A DNA stretch of 34,378 nt. It comes from Streptomyces sp. UW30. GTDB lineage: Bacteria > Actinomycetota > Actinomycetes > Streptomycetales > Streptomycetaceae. Location of the stretch: positions 68,222 through 102,599 of the forward strand of contig NZ_RDBN01000027.1 in assembly GCF_008042075.1 (NCBI RefSeq), in the 5' to 3' direction. Made by a program: the position numbers and the translations under genes. The notes below the pieces were generated by a model. It worked only from the letters and a program-made list of their open reading frames with translations. It was not told the origin of the DNA and searched no databases. This document shows, one piece after another, positions 22,995-33,044 of the stretch (position 1 is the first letter of the stretch; each line of letters starts with the position of its first letter).

Positions 22995-24017
22995 ATGCCA
23001 CTTTCCGTATCCGACACCGCGGCCCACAGCTACGCCCACGGCCTGCGCAACCAGTGGCACCCGGTCGTCCCGTCCGACTTCGTCGCGCCCGGCGGACTGC
23101 GCAAGGTCACCGCCCTCGGCGAGAACTGGCTCCTGTTCCGCAAGGCCGACGGCACCCTGTCGATGCTCGCCGACCGCTGCCCGCACCGCGGCGCACCCCT
23201 CTCCCTGGGCAAACACCTCGGCGACCGGGTGGCCTGCTGGTACCACGGCGTCGAGGTCGACGGCTCCGGCACCGTCACCTCCGTGCCCGGCCTGCCCGGC
23301 TGCAACCTGGAGGGCAAGACACTCGTCACCTCCCTGCCGGTCCGCGAGGTCGGCGGCGCGATCCTCGCCTACTTCGGCGACGAGGAGCACCCGGAGCCGG
23401 TCGATCTGACCCTCCCGGAACCGCTCACCGACCCTGCCGTCTCCGCCTTCCTCTGCTACGCCGAGTGGAACGTCCCGTGGCGGTACGCCATGGAGAACCT
23501 GCTCGACCCGATGCACGGCGCGTTCCTGCACCACGAGTCGCACACCATGTACGACGGCGACACCCGGGCCAAGTTCCGCATCCGGGAGACCGAGCGCGGC
23601 TACTTCTTCGAGAAGACCGACCAGCGGGGCGTCAACTTCGACTGGGTGGAGCTGTGCCGGACCGGCGTCGACTGGGTGGACCTCTCCATCCCGTACCCGC
23701 CGTCGGCCGGACCGGGCGGCCCGTTCGGCATCGTCGGAATGGCCTGCCCGGTGGACGCCGAACGCACCGGCGTCTTCTTCTGGCGCTACCGCAGGGTGGC
23801 CGGCTGGCAGCGGGACACCTGGCGCTTCCTCTACAGGACCCTCATCGAGGAACGCCACTGGCAGGTCCTCGAACAGGACCGCGTCATGCTGGAGGCCATG
23901 CCCGACGACGCCGACCAGCGGGAGAACCTGTACCAGCACGACCTGGGTGTGGTCCGCCTTCGGCGCCTGTACCAGGCCCAGGCGACGGAGCAGTCCAGGG
24001 CGGTTGCGACGGTCTGA
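22995..24017 (+). CDS. Rieske non-heme iron oxygenase, oxygenase component
   Basis: A 340-residue oxygenase that uses O2 to hydroxylate or demethylate an aromatic substrate. The N-terminal Rieske [2Fe-2S] site has C62-P-H64 and C81-x2-H84. The mononuclear iron site is H174 and H179 with distal D295 (LEQDRVMLE); D171 in ENLLDPMHG bridges the centres. The size and lack of a beta-subunit gene point to the alpha-only VanA/phthalate-dioxygenase class, matching the reductase encoded two genes upstream. It is the last gene of the operon and starts 1 nt after the small HTH gene. Confidence 0.93.
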   Translation: MPLSVSDTAAHSYAHGLRNQWHPVVPSDFVAPGGLRKVTALGENWLLFRKADGTLSMLADRCPHRGAPLSLGKHLGDRVACWYHGVEVDGSGTVTSVPGLPGCNLEGKTLVTSLPVREVGGAILAYFGDEEHPEPVDLTLPEPLTDPAVSAFLCYAEWNVPWRYAMENLLDPMHGAFLHHESHTMYDGDTRAKFRIRETERGYFFEKTDQRGVNFDWVELCRTGVDWVDLSIPYPPSAGPGGPFGIVGMACPVDAERTGVFFWRYRRVAGWQRDTWRFLYRTLIEERHWQVLEQDRVMLEAMPDDADQRENLYQHDLGVVRLRRLYQAQATEQSRAVATV

Positions 24018-24034
24018 CGCCGGGGGAGGGGAGG

Positions 24035-24057
24035 GGCGGGCCGCCTGTCAGCCCGCC
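24035..24057. terminator. Possible bidirectional terminator between Rieske and marR genes
   Basis: GGCGGGC (24035-24041) and GCCCGCC (24051-24057) form a 7-bp stem with a 9-nt loop between convergent genes. The second arm lies within the last codons of the MarR gene. It is short, so confidence is low. Confidence 0.35.
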
Positions 24058-24587
24058 GCGTCCTCCTCCGCCGTGTCGGACTCGACGATGGAGTGCTCCA
24101 GCCCGGACAGCAGCCGGGCGAGCTGACGGCGCTCGGTGAGGGAGAGCCCGCCGAGCATCCGCCGCTCGTTCGCCAGGTGCTCGGCGAACACCTCGTCCAC
24201 CTTCTCCAGTCCGGCGTCCGTGAGCCGCGAGTAGACGACGCGACGGTCGACCGCGTCGCGCTCGCGCACCAGGAGCCCGTCGTTCTCCAGTCGGTCGAGA
24301 CGCAGCGTCACTCCGGCCGACGAGATCAGTCCGGAGGCGGCCAGTTGGCCGGCCGTGAGCCGGTAGGGCGCCCCGGCCCGGCGCAGCGCCGTGAGAACGT
24401 CGAAACCCGCGACGGACAGGCCGTGCTTCTCTATCTGCGCGGTGAGCCGCGACTGGTACTGGAGATAGGCGCGATGCAGCCGGGCGAGCACCTCCAGCGG
24501 CGAGGTGTCCAGCCCGGGGCGCTCACGCGCCCAGTCCTCCACGATGCGCGCCACGGCGTCCGGCCGCTTCGCCCTGCGCTGAGCCAT
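24048..24587 (-). CDS. MarR-family transcriptional regulator
   Basis: A 179-residue winged-helix regulator. The N-terminal helix (LHRAYLQYQSRLTAQIEKHGLS), the HTH (LTAGQLAASGLISSAGVTLRLDRLE) and the wing (RERDAVDRRVVYSRLTDAG) follow the MarR plan. These proteins act as dimers, usually repress, and release DNA on binding a phenolic ligand. It is convergent with the catabolic operon, and a MarR-like palindrome overlaps that operon's likely promoter, so control of the operon is the main hypothesis. The HTH is typical; the ligand is unknown. Its own upstream region (24588-24721) has no clear palindrome. Confidence 0.92.
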   Translation of the reverse strand: MAQRRAKRPDAVARIVEDWARERPGLDTSPLEVLARLHRAYLQYQSRLTAQIEKHGLSVAGFDVLTALRRAGAPYRLTAGQLAASGLISSAGVTLRLDRLENDGLLVRERDAVDRRVVYSRLTDAGLEKVDEVFAEHLANERRMLGGLSLTERRQLARLLSGLEHSIVESDTAEEDAAG

Positions 24588-24697
24588 GTCGTCCCTTCAC
24601 GGCTGGTCGTGTCGTGAAACGCGGGCTCCTGGCCCTGCGCAACCCCGGAGAAATCTTAGCCCTGAAACAACACACGGCGAACATCCACGTCATGTGC

Positions 24698-24707
24698 GGG
24701 GGGGGGG
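24698..24707. repeat. G10 homopolymer tract
   Basis: Ten consecutive G residues lie 14 bp downstream of the stop codon of the FAD oxidase and upstream of marR (both minus strand). It is not in a coding frame. Such runs are prone to slippage and sequencing errors. Confidence 0.9.
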
Positions 24708-24721
24708 CCGGGTGGAAGGGC

Positions 24722-26194
24722 TCAGAAGATGCCCTGACCCGGGACCAAGATGCCCCGCGGGTCGTACGTGCGCTTCGCCCGCTCCAGCCGTGGCCACACC
24801 GGGCCGAAGTGGGTGCGCCAGTCCGCGCGCGTGAAGGGGACGCTCCCGACCGGGTACTGGGTGCCGCCCGCCGACGCGGTGACCTCGTAGGCGGCACGGT
24901 TGGCGGCCAGGAGCCGCTCGACGGTGGCGGTGTCGTCGGGCGGGGTGGCGCGCAGCACGGCGAAGAGGTAGGGCGTCGCGTCGTCGGGGGCGCGCAGGAG
25001 CGGGGTGGTGAGGCGGTCGCGCCGGACCGGGTAGAGCAGCACGACGCCGGGGCCGAGGTCGGCCGGGGTGAGGGCGTCCAGCATCCGCGCGGCGAGGGCG
25101 GGCGTCGACTTCCCGGGGAGGAGCAGGTTGAGCCAGGGGTGGGCGTACGCCCAGAGGCCGGCCTCCTTCAGCGCGGCGACCGCGGGGGCCAGCCGGTCGA
25201 GGAAGTCGTAGTAGGCGAGGTCGGCGCGCTGGACGCCGGAGGTGTTGTGGCGCAGACCGCGCAGCAGGTCCGTGTCGTCCGGTGCGGGGCCGGCCGGCGG
25301 GCCGTAGGCCACCGCCTCCAGGGTGTGGACGCGGAAGGAGCCTTCGGAGTCCGGCGAGATCTGGCCCTCGACGTAGTCGAAGCGTCCCTCGCGCACCAGG
25401 GTGCGCTGGTCTTCGAGGAAGGTCTCCAGATCGTCGTAGGGCAGCAGGTAATGGCGTACGGTCTGCGGCGCTCGGACCAGGCGGACGGTGGCGCCGACGA
25501 TGACGGCGCACTGGCCGAGTCCGGCGAGGACCGCGTGGAAGAGGTCGGCGCGCCGGGACCGGGAGCAGCGCACGAACTCGCCGGCTCCGGTGACGACCTG
25601 GAGCTCGGTGACGTTGTCGACCTGGGCGCCGTGCCGGTGGGTCTGGCCGCCGAGGCCGCCGACGCAGAGGGTGCCGCCGACGGACAGTTCGAGATAGTCG
25701 GTGAACACGGGCGGGGTGAGGCCGTGGGCGATCGTGGCCTTCGCGAGCTCGCTCCATCTGATGCCGGCGCCGACGGTCACGGTGGTGCAGTCCGGCCCGA
25801 GCGGGCCGATGTGCGCGAGGGGTGCCGTCTCGATGACGAGGCCGCCCGCGACCTGCGCCTGTCCGTGGGTGGCGTGTCCCTGGCCGCGCGGTGCGACCGG
25901 CAGACGGTGCGTGTTGCAGAACCGGACCATGGTCACGACGTCGCGGACGGACCCCGGGCGCAGCACGGCGACCGGGCGGCGGTGCACGATGTGCCCGAAG
26001 TCGTCGGACGCGGCCGCGAGCGACGCCTCGTCCGTGCTCAGCGTCCCGTCCAGCGGGGGAATCCCCACCAGGTCCGGTACGTCGGCGTCCGCGGTCGTGG
26101 CCCAGCCGCGGGTGGCGGGAGCGAAGCCGATCACGGCCACGCCGGTGGCCGTGAGTCCGCGCAGAACGTTACGTCGGGACGGCGTATGGGACAT
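24722..26194 (-). CDS. Tat-exported FAD-dependent oxidase, cytokinin-dehydrogenase-like
   Basis: A 490-residue flavoprotein of the PCMH/FAD-linked oxidase superfamily. The signal peptide has a twin arginine (SRRNVLRGL), so it is exported folded with its cofactor. The FAD-binding part has PRGQGHATHGQ, where H107 is placed like the covalent FAD-linking His of the GHS motif, and LSVGGTLCVGGLGGQTHRHG. The end, YDPRGILVPGQGIF, is typical of plant and bacterial cytokinin oxidases. It probably oxidises a secondary amine or alcohol using O2 or another acceptor. Cytokinin itself is plausible for a plant-associated Streptomyces but unproven. The start at 26194 has GAGGTGG upstream; an ATG at 26209 is an alternative. 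Confidence 0.83.
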   Translation of the reverse strand: MSHTPSRRNVLRGLTATGVAVIGFAPATRGWATTADADVPDLVGIPPLDGTLSTDEASLAAASDDFGHIVHRRPVAVLRPGSVRDVVTMVRFCNTHRLPVAPRGQGHATHGQAQVAGGLVIETAPLAHIGPLGPDCTTVTVGAGIRWSELAKATIAHGLTPPVFTDYLELSVGGTLCVGGLGGQTHRHGAQVDNVTELQVVTGAGEFVRCSRSRRADLFHAVLAGLGQCAVIVGATVRLVRAPQTVRHYLLPYDDLETFLEDQRTLVREGRFDYVEGQISPDSEGSFRVHTLEAVAYGPPAGPAPDDTDLLRGLRHNTSGVQRADLAYYDFLDRLAPAVAALKEAGLWAYAHPWLNLLLPGKSTPALAARMLDALTPADLGPGVVLLYPVRRDRLTTPLLRAPDDATPYLFAVLRATPPDDTATVERLLAANRAAYEVTASAGGTQYPVGSVPFTRADWRTHFGPVWPRLERAKRTYDPRGILVPGQGIF

Positions 26195-26550
26195 GTTCGG
26201 CCACCTCACGAACCATCTGGAATCGCCAAGACCGGGTCATCCTAGGAGAGTTGAGCTCGCATCGCAGGGGCGAAACGCCGGGCGATGCGCGCGCCGCGCG
26301 GTCCTGGCCACCGCTCGGGCGCCTCGCGGAGCGGCCTCGGCCGGGCCGGACTCACCGGTGCGCAGGCCCTGGAGGGCCGCACCTCGCATGCGGCCCTCGC
26401 CGCCCGCGTCGCCGAGGCGCTGGTGCGTCTCACGGTGCCGCGCGGACACGTGGTGCAAGGCGAAGTCTGAGCGGGCAGCCACTCGGCCCGGGCGCGGGCG
26501 CTGCTCCGCCAGTACGGTGGCGCAGCGCCCCGCGCGGGGTCGTGCCGAGT
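26195..26550. other. Intergenic region between ABC transporter and FAD oxidase (356 bp)
   Basis: It holds the promoter region of the FAD oxidase (minus strand) and the downstream end of the ABC transporter. Two short hairpins near the ABC stop, CGCCA/TGGCG (26507-26522) and CCCC-GCGC-GGGG (26528-26539), could help end its transcript. A plus-strand reading frame at 26285-26470 is listed separately. No other signal was seen. Confidence 0.5.
26285..26470 (+). CDS. Doubtful 61-residue ORF, possible gene remnant
   Basis: The frame has a third-position G/C bias like that of real genes here, and its second half (SHAALAARVAEALVRLTVPR) has a plausible amphipathic character. No homology is recognised. 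No ribosome binding site lies near the ATG; the nearest AGGAGAG (26233-26239) is about 45 nt upstream. It may be a chance frame or a decayed gene end. Confidence 0.2.
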   Translation: MRAPRGPGHRSGASRSGLGRAGLTGAQALEGRTSHAALAARVAEALVRLTVPRGHVVQGEV

Positions 26551-28833
<2,283 letters not shown>

Positions 28834-28932
28834 CGGTCGGCTCACGGCCATGCCCCGGTGTGCCGCGGGCCGGGGCCGCACGGTATGCAGGGGGTACCCG
28901 AGACTCAACTCCCCTGGCCCGTGGAGGACTTC

Positions 28933-29376
28933 GTGCCACTCATGCCCCGCTCGCCGTCCGGCTGGACCATGGCCGTCTTCGGCGTCCTCGCCGCCGGACT
29001 GGGCGTGGTGGGCCTCATCGCCCCGGACGCCCTGCTCACGCTCATGGGCTTCACGCCCGTCGCGGACTCCCGGCGTGCCGAAGGGGACCACACGACGGTC
29101 TTCGTGACGGCCTCTTCCATGGCGGCGCTCAACATGGGCGTCTACTACGTGCTGGCCGCGCTCGCCGACTGGAAGGCCTTCTTCCGCTGGACGGTCCCCT
29201 TCCGCCTGCTCACCTGCGCGGTCTTCACGCTCGCGGTGATCGGCGGCCGGGCCCCGTCCGGCTTCCTCGGCGTGGGGCTGTGGGAGGGCATCGGCGCGCT
29301 CGTCACGGGAGCCACGCTCCGCTACGAGCAACGGGGCGCACGCGCCCAGGGTGCGCAGGCGGGCCCGGTCACCTAG
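28933..29376 (+). CDS. Four-helix membrane protein of unknown function
   Basis: A 147-residue inner-membrane protein. Hydrophobic segments fall at about 11-30, 60-77, 84-103 and 110-128. GTG at 28933 was chosen because GGAGG (28923-28927) lies 5 nt upstream; an upstream ATG at 28858 has no such site. Similar proteins occur in Streptomyces with no known function. It is convergent with the acetyltransferase gene, 18 bp away. Confidence 0.75.
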   Translation: MPLMPRSPSGWTMAVFGVLAAGLGVVGLIAPDALLTLMGFTPVADSRRAEGDHTTVFVTASSMAALNMGVYYVLAALADWKAFFRWTVPFRLLTCAVFTLAVIGGRAPSGFLGVGLWEGIGALVTGATLRYEQRGARAQGAQAGPVT

Positions 29377-29394
29377 CGCCCGGGTCCCGGCCCG

Positions 29395-30321
29395 TCACTT
29401 CAGGACGGTCTCCCAGGTGTCCACGGCAAAGTGCACGGACATCCCGTGCCGGGCGTACAGCGCGGGCGCTCCCGTGGCGTTGGAGGTGTCCACGCCGAGC
29501 CCCACCGTCTCCCGCCCGCGCCCGGCGAAGGCGGCGAACGCGTGCCTCAGCAGCAGGCCGCCGAGACCGGAGCCCCGCGCTTCACGCAGCACGCCTATGC
29601 TCCGGATCCAGCCCATGGCCTCACGGTCGTCGCGCGACATGAGGAACCCGGCGTCGCCCAGGTCGTCGGTGCCGGCGATCCACACCATGGACCAGTCGAG
29701 GGCGTCCCCGTCGACGTCGTGCAGCCACTGGTCGTACGTGCGCGGCTGGAAGTCGAAGTGCTCGGCGAAAGTCGACTGGTACAACGCGTGGACGCGTGCA
29801 CGGTCTTCCTCGTCGGCGCATGCCCGCAGCCGTACGCCGGAGGGAAGTTGCGGCACGAGGTCCTCGGCGGCGTCCAGCGGCCGTTGCAGCACGTGATAGC
29901 GCCGTACGACGGACCAGCCGCGGCCCGTGATCAGGTCCGTGTCGAGGGTCGGCTCCGTGTTGAGGTGCAGATGCACCACCGCCCTGGCGGCGCCGTTCTC
30001 GCGGGCCTTCTCCAGGGCTCGGGCCTCCATCGCGTCCAGGATCAGCTCACCGGCGCGCTGGTGGTCGGGGAGTACATAGTGGTCGACGTCGACGCGCTCG
30101 CCCCCCGAGTCGTCCCACAACAGGCCGTACGCCACCAGCTGTTCGCCGTCGAAGGCCAGCCACGAGTCGCGTTCCAGGGCGATGTCGGGCCGCTTCAGAT
30201 CGGCCTCGACGGTGTGCAGGTCGGTCTCGGGCCGGCCGATCTCGATCCGGTCGACTTCGTTGAGGAGCTCGGTGACGGCGGCCGCGTCGGCGAGGCCGGC
30301 CGGACGAAGGGCGTAAGGCAT
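29395..30321 (-). CDS. Tandem GNAT-family N-acetyltransferase
   Basis: A 308-residue protein with two GNAT domains (about 1-148 and 155-308), as in mycothiol synthase-type enzymes. The C-terminal domain has the acetyl-CoA loop in RSIGVLREARGSGLGGLLLRHAF and the typical ATGAPALYARHGM helix. The N-terminal domain has the DHYVLPDHQRAGELILDAME equivalent, which lacks a full R-x-x-G-x-G loop and may be degenerate. It moves an acetyl group from acetyl-CoA to an amine; the acceptor is not known. The start MPYALRPAG at 30321 marks the first domain strand; upstream ATGs lack homology. Confidence 0.88.
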   Translation of the reverse strand: MPYALRPAGLADAAAVTELLNEVDRIEIGRPETDLHTVEADLKRPDIALERDSWLAFDGEQLVAYGLLWDDSGGERVDVDHYVLPDHQRAGELILDAMEARALEKARENGAARAVVHLHLNTEPTLDTDLITGRGWSVVRRYHVLQRPLDAAEDLVPQLPSGVRLRACADEEDRARVHALYQSTFAEHFDFQPRTYDQWLHDVDGDALDWSMVWIAGTDDLGDAGFLMSRDDREAMGWIRSIGVLREARGSGLGGLLLRHAFAAFAGRGRETVGLGVDTSNATGAPALYARHGMSVHFAVDTWETVLK

Positions 30322-30366
30322 GACCACAGGGTCCGGGGGAGTGCGCGGCGGCCGCAACGGATTTTC

Positions 30367-30403
30367 GACGGCAGCCCCGCCCTCCCCCGACCTGCCTGCC
30401 GTC
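30367..30403 (-). terminator. Possible hairpin terminator after secreted SH3-like gene
   Basis: GACGGCAG (30367-30374) and CTGCCGTC (30396-30403) are perfect inverted arms with a 21-nt GC-rich loop, touching the stop codon of the gene at 30402-30800. Position favours termination; the long loop weakens the case. Confidence 0.35.
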
Positions 30404-30800
30404 AGCAGTCGGGCACGCCCTCGATCTTCTCGCCGCCCCGGATGTAGAGGTTGTTCACCCACGCGATGTCGCTGCCGGCGAACTCCTGCACGGCCGTCCA
30501 CCAGCTGTTGCCGCCGACGGCGGGGTCATACACGTACTGCCCCTGGGTCTGGCACACGGCGTCCAGCCAGTACTGCGAACGGACCGCGAGCCGCGGCGAG
30601 TCCTTGGACGGCTGACTGCGCAGATTGACGTCGGTCGCCCAGATGTAGACGTCGGTCAGGGTCGGGTCGCCGTTGTTCGCGGCCGCGACGGCGGAGCTGT
30701 CGGCCCCGGGCGCGGCCTCGGCGGCCGTGGCGGCGAGGGTGCCGACGGAGAGTGCGGCCACCGCCAGGACGGTGGCGTAGCGACGCAGCTGTGTCTTCAT
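30402..30800 (-). CDS. Secreted SH3-like small protein
   Basis: A 132-residue exported protein. A Sec signal peptide (KTQLRRYATVLAVAALSVGT, cleavage near AEA-APG, about residue 29) precedes a bacterial SH3-type domain (TDVNLRSQPSKDSPRLAV is the typical N-R-S-x-P start). Two cysteines, one mid-domain (DAVCQTQG) and one as the last residue, could form a disulfide. The next gene upstream on the same strand encodes a similar protein with the same Cys placement, 34 bp away, so the two are probably a duplicated pair in one transcript. A role at the cell wall is likely, unproven. Confidence 0.82.
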   Translation of the reverse strand: MKTQLRRYATVLAVAALSVGTLAATAAEAAPGADSSAVAAANNGDPTLTDVYIWATDVNLRSQPSKDSPRLAVRSQYWLDAVCQTQGQYVYDPAVGGNSWWTAVQEFAGSDIAWVNNLYIRGGEKIEGVPDC

Positions 30801-30834
30801 GTGTGTCCCCCGTACTCGTGAAAGGTGATGGTGG

Positions 30835-31209
30835 TCAGCAGGTCGCGGAAGCGGGCAGGTCGCCGTACTCGTTGCCCTTGAGGTAGACGGCGCTCACATA
30901 GCCCTCGACGAGCTTGACCCACACGTCGTTGGTGTAGCCGTGGTCCCTGATGGTCTCGCCGTGCACCCAGCAGTACGCGCCGCGCGGCTGGTTCGCCGTG
31001 ACGCTGCCGACCTTGTCGAAGGAACGCGCCGGGCCGGAGCGGACGTTGACCGTCTCGTACGACACGACCACGTACGGTGCGGCCATGATGCGGGCGCCGC
31101 CCTGGTCCGTGTCGGAGGCGGCGACGGCGGTCGCCGCGGTGAGCGGACCGAGCAGCGCGAGCGCGCCGGCGCCGACGAGCGCGGCCCGGGCGAAAGTGCG
31201 AGTGGGCAT
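30835..31209 (-). CDS. Secreted SH3-like small protein, paralogue of the next gene
   Basis: A 124-residue exported protein. The signal peptide runs MPTRTFARAALVGAGALALL and cleaves near AVA (about residue 31). The SH3-type domain begins YETVNVRSGPARSFDKVGSV. Cysteines are at AYCWVHGE and at the last residue (SATC), as in its neighbour at 30402-30800. The ATG at 31209 has GGGGGA upstream; a more distant GTG at 31239 is less likely. It is probably the first gene of a two-gene transcript. Confidence 0.82.
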   Translation of the reverse strand: MPTRTFARAALVGAGALALLGPLTAATAVAASDTDQGGARIMAAPYVVVSYETVNVRSGPARSFDKVGSVTANQPRGAYCWVHGETIRDHGYTNDVWVKLVEGYVSAVYLKGNEYGDLPASATC

Positions 31210-31423
31210 GAGAGGTTCCCCCTGTGGTGAACGGGTCACTTGTGCGGCACGGGGCCGACACTCGCAACCCTAGGGAGACGCCAGGTCAAAGGGACCCTGA
31301 CTCTTGTCAGGTACCGCAGGCGCGCGGCGGCCCGTACGGTCCTGGCGACAAGTGGTGCCAAACCGGATGACGGCAGGCAGCACAGCTCGATGAGGACACC
31401 ACCGAACCATGAAAGAGGACCGC
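31210..31423. promoter_or_regulatory. Divergent region with CCTGAC/GTCAGG palindrome
   Basis: This separates the SH3-like pair (minus) from the secreted protein at 31424 (plus). CCTGAC and GTCAGG (31296-31311) flank TCTT, a perfect 6-bp-arm hairpin or operator roughly midway between the two starts. CCCTAGGG (31268-31275) is a second palindrome nearby. Function is inferred from position only. Confidence 0.4.
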
Positions 31424-31873
31424 ATGCGCCGCCGATCGCTCCAGACCCTGCTGGCCACATCGGGCGCCGCCGTGATGCTGGCGCTCACCCCGGTCACCGC
31501 CGACGCCGAGCCGTTCTCGGGCGGCAACTACGGGGCCTACGGATTCGAGGGCCAGTACCCGACCGTCGGCGGCTGCACCGGCAGCTTCAGGCAGGTCGGG
31601 CCGACCAAGACCGCCTCGGGCATGTCCCTGAAGTACTTCTACTCCGACAGGTGCGGTTCCTACGCCCGCATCGACAACTCCCGCGCCAACTGCGCCGCCC
31701 TCATCGAGCGCTCGAACTCCGGGGCGGGGCGCGCCGACGGCTGGGTCTCGGAGACCGTCGACGCGGGCATCAACTACGCCTACACGAAGATCGGCAACAA
31801 CCTCAGCGGCCGCGTCTCACGCGCCCTGCTGACCTGCGACGGCCACGTCCTGACGAACACGAACTGGTACTGA
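31424..31873 (+). CDS. Secreted protein of unknown function
   Basis: A 149-residue exported protein. The Sec signal has RRR at the N-terminus and ends at ADA-EP (about residue 28). The mature part has four cysteines (GGCTGSF, DRCGSYAR, NCAALIE, LTCDG), probably two disulfides. I recall similar Streptomyces secreted proteins with GINYAYTKIGNNLSGRVSRA but no assigned function. The ATG at 31424 was chosen because AGAGGA lies just upstream; an ATG at 31409 lacks one. Confidence 0.75.
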   Translation: MRRRSLQTLLATSGAAVMLALTPVTADAEPFSGGNYGAYGFEGQYPTVGGCTGSFRQVGPTKTASGMSLKYFYSDRCGSYARIDNSRANCAALIERSNSGAGRADGWVSETVDAGINYAYTKIGNNLSGRVSRALLTCDGHVLTNTNWY

Positions 31874-31939
31874 CCGCCAAGCCGTGCCGCGGTCGGGCAC
31901 CGGCGCCCCGACCGGCCCGCGCCGGGACGCCCTCCACGG

Positions 31940-32914
31940 TCAGGACGAGTCCCCGTAGCGGGCGGCGATCGCGGCGGCGCGGTTGCGCAGGGAGGTGCGC
32001 AGCGACTGCGGGGCCAGGGCTTCCGCGTCCATGCCGAGCTGCCAGAGCGCCCATTCGGCGTGTCGTGAATCCTGGAAGGTCACCTCCAGCCGCAGCCAGC
32101 CGTCCGCGTCGGGTTCCTCCGCGCGGACGGCCAGCGCGGTGTCCAGCAGGTCCTCCCGCCGCGCCGGGTTCACCCGTACCAGCACGGCGATGTGCTCGCC
32201 GCCGGAGAGGAACTGCGCGGAGCGCTCCTGCCAGATCCGGTCCAGGTCGACCCGGTCCGGCCGCTGTGCAGGTTCGGGGAGTTCCTCGGCTGCCAACACC
32301 CGCGACAGGCGGTAGGTGCGGTCCGAGCCGGATCTCGTGGCCAGCAAGTAGCCCCGGTCGCGCACGGTGACGAGTCCGATCGGGTCCACCGTGCGCCACT
32401 GCGCTGTCTGGCCCGTGGCCGCGTAGTGGATGCGCAGCTTGTGTCCGGCGAGCACCGCACGCCGGACCTCGATCATGGTGGTGTCGGGTACCTCATCGGC
32501 GACCAGCCGGCGTGAGAGCAGGTCGGTCTGCGGGTCGACGAGAAAACGCTGGGCCGCGTCGCTCGCGGTGGCCCGGTGGCCTTCGGGCAGCGCGTCGACG
32601 ACCTTCCGCATGGCCGAGGCGAGCGCCGAGCCGAGACCGAACACCTGCTCGCCGCGCCCGGATCCGGCGGTCAGCAAGGCGAGGGCCTCGTCGTGGTTCA
32701 GTCCGGTGAGCTCGGTCCGGAAACCGGGCAGCAACGCGAAACCGCCGTGCCGGCCACGCTCGGCGTAGACCGGGACGCCGGCCGCCGCCAGCGCCTCGAT
32801 GTCGCGCAGCACGGTGCGGGTGGACACCTCCAGCTCGCGGGCCAGCGTGTCCGCGGTCAGCCGACCGCGCTGGCGCAGCAGGAGCACCAGCGAGACCAAC
32901 CGGTCGGCGCGCAT
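31940..32914 (-). CDS. HTH/WYL-domain transcriptional regulator
   Basis: A 324-residue regulator of the YafY/WYL type. The N-terminal winged HTH (about 1-60) includes LTADTLARELEVSTRTVLRD, and the WYL region (about 150-215) includes HKLRIHYAATGQTAQWRTVD and YRLSRVLAAEEL. WYL domains sense ligands or nucleic acids. It is divergent from the RidA-family gene with 130 bp between the starts, so it likely controls that gene and itself. Confidence 0.9.
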   Translation of the reverse strand: MRADRLVSLVLLLRQRGRLTADTLARELEVSTRTVLRDIEALAAAGVPVYAERGRHGGFALLPGFRTELTGLNHDEALALLTAGSGRGEQVFGLGSALASAMRKVVDALPEGHRATASDAAQRFLVDPQTDLLSRRLVADEVPDTTMIEVRRAVLAGHKLRIHYAATGQTAQWRTVDPIGLVTVRDRGYLLATRSGSDRTYRLSRVLAAEELPEPAQRPDRVDLDRIWQERSAQFLSGGEHIAVLVRVNPARREDLLDTALAVRAEEPDADGWLRLEVTFQDSRHAEWALWQLGMDAEALAPQSLRTSLRNRAAAIAARYGDSS

Positions 32915-32976
32915 GCAAGAACTCTAACGAAATACATGACTAAGGATGTCGTGATTCTTTGGAAGGCTCACTGACA

Positions 32977-32990
32977 CGACGTCGACGTCG
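32977..32990. promoter_or_regulatory. 14-bp perfect palindrome in the WYL/ridA divergent promoter
   Basis: CGACGTCGACGTCG reads identically on both strands and lies midway between the divergent genes. ACGTACGT (33010-33017) is a second short palindrome. The WYL regulator next door is the natural candidate to bind here (inference). Confidence 0.45.
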
Positions 32991-33044
32991 GCGGCTGGCG
33001 AGCCGGCGGACGTACGTACTCCCAATGAATCGAATGGAGTAGGC

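Noticed and set aside
24588..24721. A second copy of the MarR-type palindrome in front of marR
   Set aside because: Only a partial resemblance (AATCTTAG near 24652) was found, with no inverted partner.
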